Shown: positions 61,326 to 64,000 of the stretch, piece after piece
Layout of the letters: each line of letters starts with the position of its first letter
Numbering within the stretch: position 1 is the first letter of the stretch
Assembly (NCBI RefSeq): GCF_034427655.1
Contig: NZ_JAXOFX010000003.1
Span: forward strand, 310,001 to 374,000
DNA length: 64,000 nt
Reading direction: 5' to 3'
Source of the DNA: Robertmurraya_A mangrovi
Lineage (GTDB): Bacteria; Bacillota; Bacilli; Bacillales; Cytobacillaceae
Program-made: the position numbers and the translations under genes
The notes under the pieces: model-generated
The model's database searches: none
What the model was told of the DNA's origin: nothing
What the model saw: only the letters and a program-made list of their open reading frames with translations

Positions 61326-61685
61326 ATGGACAATGAAATCGTTCAGTACTTTATAGTAAATAAAGATGTAAAAATGTCATCAGGGAAAGTGGCTGCGCAG
61401 GTTGCTCATGCAGCGACTATAAGTACCATTAATATGGTTAGCTCGCAAAACTCGAAATTTCCCGATTATTTTAATGACTTTGTGAAATGGTATCAGTCTG
61501 GAATGAAAAAAGTTATTCTAAAGGGAAGTGAGGAGGAACTGAAAAAGCTAGAGGAAAGTGGATTTTATTGTATTCGAGATGCGGGCCATACAGAAATAGA
61601 AAAAGGAACGTTAACGGTCGTGGCACTACCTCCGATGCCTAAGTTAGTTTGTAAACGATTTGTTGGACATTTATCGGTTTACTAA
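61326..61685 (+). CDS. pth2: Peptidyl-tRNA hydrolase Pth2-type
   Basis: 119-residue protein of the archaeal/eukaryal Pth2 family, which releases peptidyl-tRNA. The motif MSSGKVAAQVAHAAT near residue 18 (the catalytic K..Q..H region), VILKGSEEEL and IRDAGHTEIEKGTLTVVAL are family hallmarks. ATG 61326 is best placed relative to AAGGAGG at 61312-61318; ATG 61320 touches that site. Most bacteria rely on Pth1, so this is probably an extra enzyme. It is a single gene. Confidence 0.85.
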   Translation: MDNEIVQYFIVNKDVKMSSGKVAAQVAHAATISTINMVSSQNSKFPDYFNDFVKWYQSGMKKVILKGSEEELKKLEESGFYCIRDAGHTEIEKGTLTVVALPPMPKLVCKRFVGHLSVY

Positions 61686-61767
61686 AAATGATAGCTAGTA
61701 CTTTTAAATTTTAATGAAGCTATAAGGTAATCCATGAAGCACCATGTACCGTCACCATTGTACCTTA

Positions 61768-61808
61768 ATACAAAGGAGGTTAATCTTATGATTAACCTCC
61801 TTTGTATT
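61768..61808. terminator. Bidirectional terminator
   Basis: Perfect 17-bp inverted repeat (61768-61784 with 61791-61807, core AAAGGAGGTTAAT). The AAGGAGG in it mimics a ribosome site but no gene follows. Confidence 0.8.
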
Positions 61809-61824
61809 ATATATATTGTAAATA

Positions 61825-63174
61825 TTACGTAAGCTGTGCTAAAAACATGGTTGCTAGACCAAAGTAAATTAATAGAGAGAGTATGTCATTCAAGGTAGTG
61901 ATAAGTGGTCCAGATGCTACAGCAGGATCAATGTTGAAGCGGTACAATATTAAGGGAATAATCGTGCCAGCTAATGTTCCGATAATCAAGGTAATAACTA
62001 GTGAACTACCAACGACTAATCCTAGTATTGCATCTCCACGCCAGATTAGTGCAATAATGGTGATTAATATACCGCAAACAACCCCGATAAATATGCCGAC
62101 TTTAAGCTCACGAATCACTAATTGAGTAATAATCTTCTTGTTTACTTCTTTAGTGATTAGTCCACGAACTACAACCGCTAAAGATTGAGTTCCCGTATTT
62201 CCGGTCATACCCGCAATCATCGGCATAAAAAAGGCAAGTGCAACTACTTTTTCTAGTGTTTCCTCAAACTGACTGATGATCGTCCCAGAAACAATTCCTA
62301 TAAACAAAAGTAAAATCAGCCAAGGAAGTCTTCGATAAGCAGCAACAATGGCTTTCGTATCAAAATCAATGGCTTTACCTGTTGCAGATAACTTCTCTAT
62401 ATCCTCTGTTGCTTCACTAATTACAACATCAATAATATCGTCAACTGTTATGATTCCAACCAATATTTCATTCTCTACAACAGGAATAGCGATAAAGTCA
62501 TATCTCTCAATAAACCTAGCAACCTCTTCTTGGTCTGTATCAGCGGTTACTGATATTACACGACTAAACATAATATCTTCAATTTTTTCTGTTTCTTCGG
62601 CTAATATAATGTCACGATAAGAGACAACCCCGACTAACTTTTTATGGTCATCAATTACATATAAATAATTAATTGTCTCAGAATATTCGGCAAAGGATTT
62701 TAATTTATCGACGGCTTCGCGAACCGAATAGTATTGGGGAATCCAAACAAATCGGTTAGTCATTAATCTACCGGCTGTTTCCGGTGGATAATTCATAATA
62801 TCTTTTACAATTTGAGATTCTTCTATTTTCATTCCCGAGAGAAGTTCTTCAATCCTGCTAGGGGATAGATTCTCTAGTAGTGAGGCTAAGTCATCATTAT
62901 CCATTAAATTCATGACTTCTCCTGATTTTTCAACGCCAAGTTTACCGAGTACTTCTAATTGAAAATCATGCTCTAGCTCTTGAATTAAATCAGCAATTTG
63001 ATCAGCCGTTAAATAAATTAAAAAACGTGTATGGTGTTTTTCTGGAAGATTTTCATATATCTTCGCTATGTCATATGGTTGATATTCATCAATAACGGTT
63101 TGAAATTGATCTTTTTTTCCTTCTTTTAACAATTTAATTATATGTAAAGTAATTTGATTCTCAATGGTACTCAA
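61825..63174 (-). CDS. mgtE: Magnesium transporter MgtE
   Basis: Mg2+ channel of 449 residues. The cytoplasmic N domain (about 1-130) is followed by two CBS domains (about 135-255), a plug helix, and five TM helices at the C-terminus with the pore sequences FFMPMIAGMTGNTGTQSLAVVVRG and the later PLITTLNDILSLLIYFG. AGGAGG lies before the ATG on the minus strand. No M-box (ykoK) leader is recognised in the 215-bp upstream gap. It is a single gene. Confidence 0.94.
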   Translation of the reverse strand: MSTIENQITLHIIKLLKEGKKDQFQTVIDEYQPYDIAKIYENLPEKHHTRFLIYLTADQIADLIQELEHDFQLEVLGKLGVEKSGEVMNLMDNDDLASLLENLSPSRIEELLSGMKIEESQIVKDIMNYPPETAGRLMTNRFVWIPQYYSVREAVDKLKSFAEYSETINYLYVIDDHKKLVGVVSYRDIILAEETEKIEDIMFSRVISVTADTDQEEVARFIERYDFIAIPVVENEILVGIITVDDIIDVVISEATEDIEKLSATGKAIDFDTKAIVAAYRRLPWLILLLFIGIVSGTIISQFEETLEKVVALAFFMPMIAGMTGNTGTQSLAVVVRGLITKEVNKKIITQLVIRELKVGIFIGVVCGILITIIALIWRGDAILGLVVGSSLVITLIIGTLAGTIIPLILYRFNIDPAVASGPLITTLNDILSLLIYFGLATMFLAQLT

Positions 63175-63400
63175 AAAAAGACCTCCTAAAACTGGGGAAC
63201 TAAAGCAGTCATAATACTAAATACCACCATTATTATGTCCATAAACATTTAGCAAAAGCTATTGAAAAGGATATATTATTTTATTTTCTAGCAGCTAATA
63301 GAATAAATGAGCAAGTTAAGGTAGAATGAGAAAGAATTCATAAATAAATTGTGTAGGATTCTCTTGTGTTAAATAAGAAATCAATTAAGTGGTGAGCAAA

Positions 63401-64000
63401 ATGGAATTTTGGAGTGATATCATCCTCCATTATGGTTATGTAGGTATCGTCATATTAATGGCAGCTGGAATTGTTGGGTTACCAGTTCCGGATGAAGTGT
63501 TGTTAACTTTTATTGGATATAACATATATTTAGGTAAGCTGAATTATACAATCGCGTTATTTGCCTCGCTATTAGGTGCGATGACTGGGATTACATTGAG
63601 CTATTTTTTAGGATTGAAATTAGGTTTGCCTTTTCTAACTAAATATGGCCCTAGGATTTTTATTACTGAACAAAAGATTGCGAATACCCAGCGATTGTTT
63701 AATAAATGGGGACCAATACTTTTATTTTTTGGTTACTTCTTACCTGGTGTTCGCCACATTACTGCCTATCTAGCGGGTATATCAATGTTCCGGTTTTCTA
63801 AGTTTTCTATCTATGCATACTTAGGTGCGATATTCTGGGTTCTCTTCTTTCTTACCTTAGGCCAACAGTTAGGAAAAAGATGGTACATAGTGGCGCAGAT
63901 GGCTGTTCAGCATGGGAGACTTACGTTAATAATAGGAATACCAATAATAATAATTATTATTTTATTTCTTCTTTATAGAAACAAACGAAAAAAGAGCTAA
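63401..64000 (+). CDS. DedA family membrane protein
   Basis: 199 residues from ATG 63401 with GGTGAG upstream; a GTG at 63389 is less likely. The DedA/SNARE-associated fold is seen: GLPVPDEVLL near residue 30 with the acidic residue, GAMTGITLSYFLGLKLG, then FGYFLPGVRHITAYLAGISMF with the conserved Arg/His, and a final TM and basic tail. DedA proteins move lipids across the membrane and support envelope homeostasis. The window ends exactly at its stop codon. Confidence 0.9.
   Translation: MEFWSDIILHYGYVGIVILMAAGIVGLPVPDEVLLTFIGYNIYLGKLNYTIALFASLLGAMTGITLSYFLGLKLGLPFLTKYGPRIFITEQKIANTQRLFNKWGPILLFFGYFLPGVRHITAYLAGISMFRFSKFSIYAYLGAIFWVLFFLTLGQQLGKRWYIVAQMAVQHGRLTLIIGIPIIIIIILFLLYRNKRKKS

Noticed and set aside
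61768..61807. Perfect AAGGAGG that looks like a ribosome site
   Set aside because: It is one arm of a 17-bp terminator stem and no reading frame follows.
63175..63400. Possible M-box (magnesium) leader before mgtE
   Set aside because: The 226-bp gap is shared with a divergent gene, is A/T-rich and shows no M-box core.

Overview
The window looks like ordinary chromosome from an endospore-forming, low-GC Gram-positive bacterium of the family Bacillaceae. Support comes from a GerA-type germinant receptor operon, a CwlC-like mother-cell amidase, a YkvT/SleB-like hydrolase, a PdaC-like deacetylase, a YfiT-type bacillithiol transferase, AAGGAGG-type ribosome binding sites, many U-tailed intrinsic terminators, and three classic Firmicutes leaders (T-box, TPP, SAM-I). 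I can not fix the genus. I see no rRNA, tRNA, prophage, insertion sequence or CRISPR array.

Region by region. 1-6.1 kb: an M3 oligoendopeptidase, two adjacent TetR regulators and three GNAT acetyltransferases. 6.1-9.7 kb: an oxidoreductase gene interrupted by an in-frame stop, a secreted PrcB-domain protein and a PfkB-type sugar kinase, followed by a 20-bp tandem repeat array. 9.9-17.4 kb: a secreted subtilisin, more GNAT, DinB and VOC family genes, a DUF2161 nuclease-fold protein, a DUF3231 protein and an NRDE protein. 17.4-29 kb: small unknown proteins, a nitroreductase, an orphan pair of peptide-type ABC permeases, a metallo-beta-lactamase-fold hydrolase, two MFS exporters, aspartokinase III and a DDAH-family hydrolase. 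29-37.8 kb: a cysteine-rich DUF1450 protein under a near-perfect Fur box, a Nudix hydrolase, a nitrilase-fold enzyme, a GC-rich palindromic interspersed repeat, two CBO0543 membrane proteins, a CPBP protein and an MFS transporter.

37.8-48 kb is rich in RNA control. A proline-specific T-box precedes a short (archaeal/eukaryal-like) ProRS and an AlaX editing protein. Then come bacterial nitric oxide synthase, a chemoreceptor and glyoxalase. A TPP riboswitch precedes thiT. A SAM-I riboswitch precedes a 48-residue FbpA-like protein and an alpha/beta hydrolase. 48-64 kb: VanW, a divergent LysR/SagB-type pair, PdaC, a 57-codon orphan, a G39P-like protein, an aromatic acid exporter, the gerA-C operon with a 57-codon two-helix fourth gene, CwlC, YkvT-like, Pth2, MgtE and DedA.

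The most interesting points are the SAM-riboswitch operon with non-methionine-like genes, the small D-subunit-like germination gene, the Fur-box/cysteine-rich protein, the 20-bp repeat array, and the thiT leader in which the terminator arm is also the Shine-Dalgarno sequence. No large undescribed defence or biosynthetic system was found.
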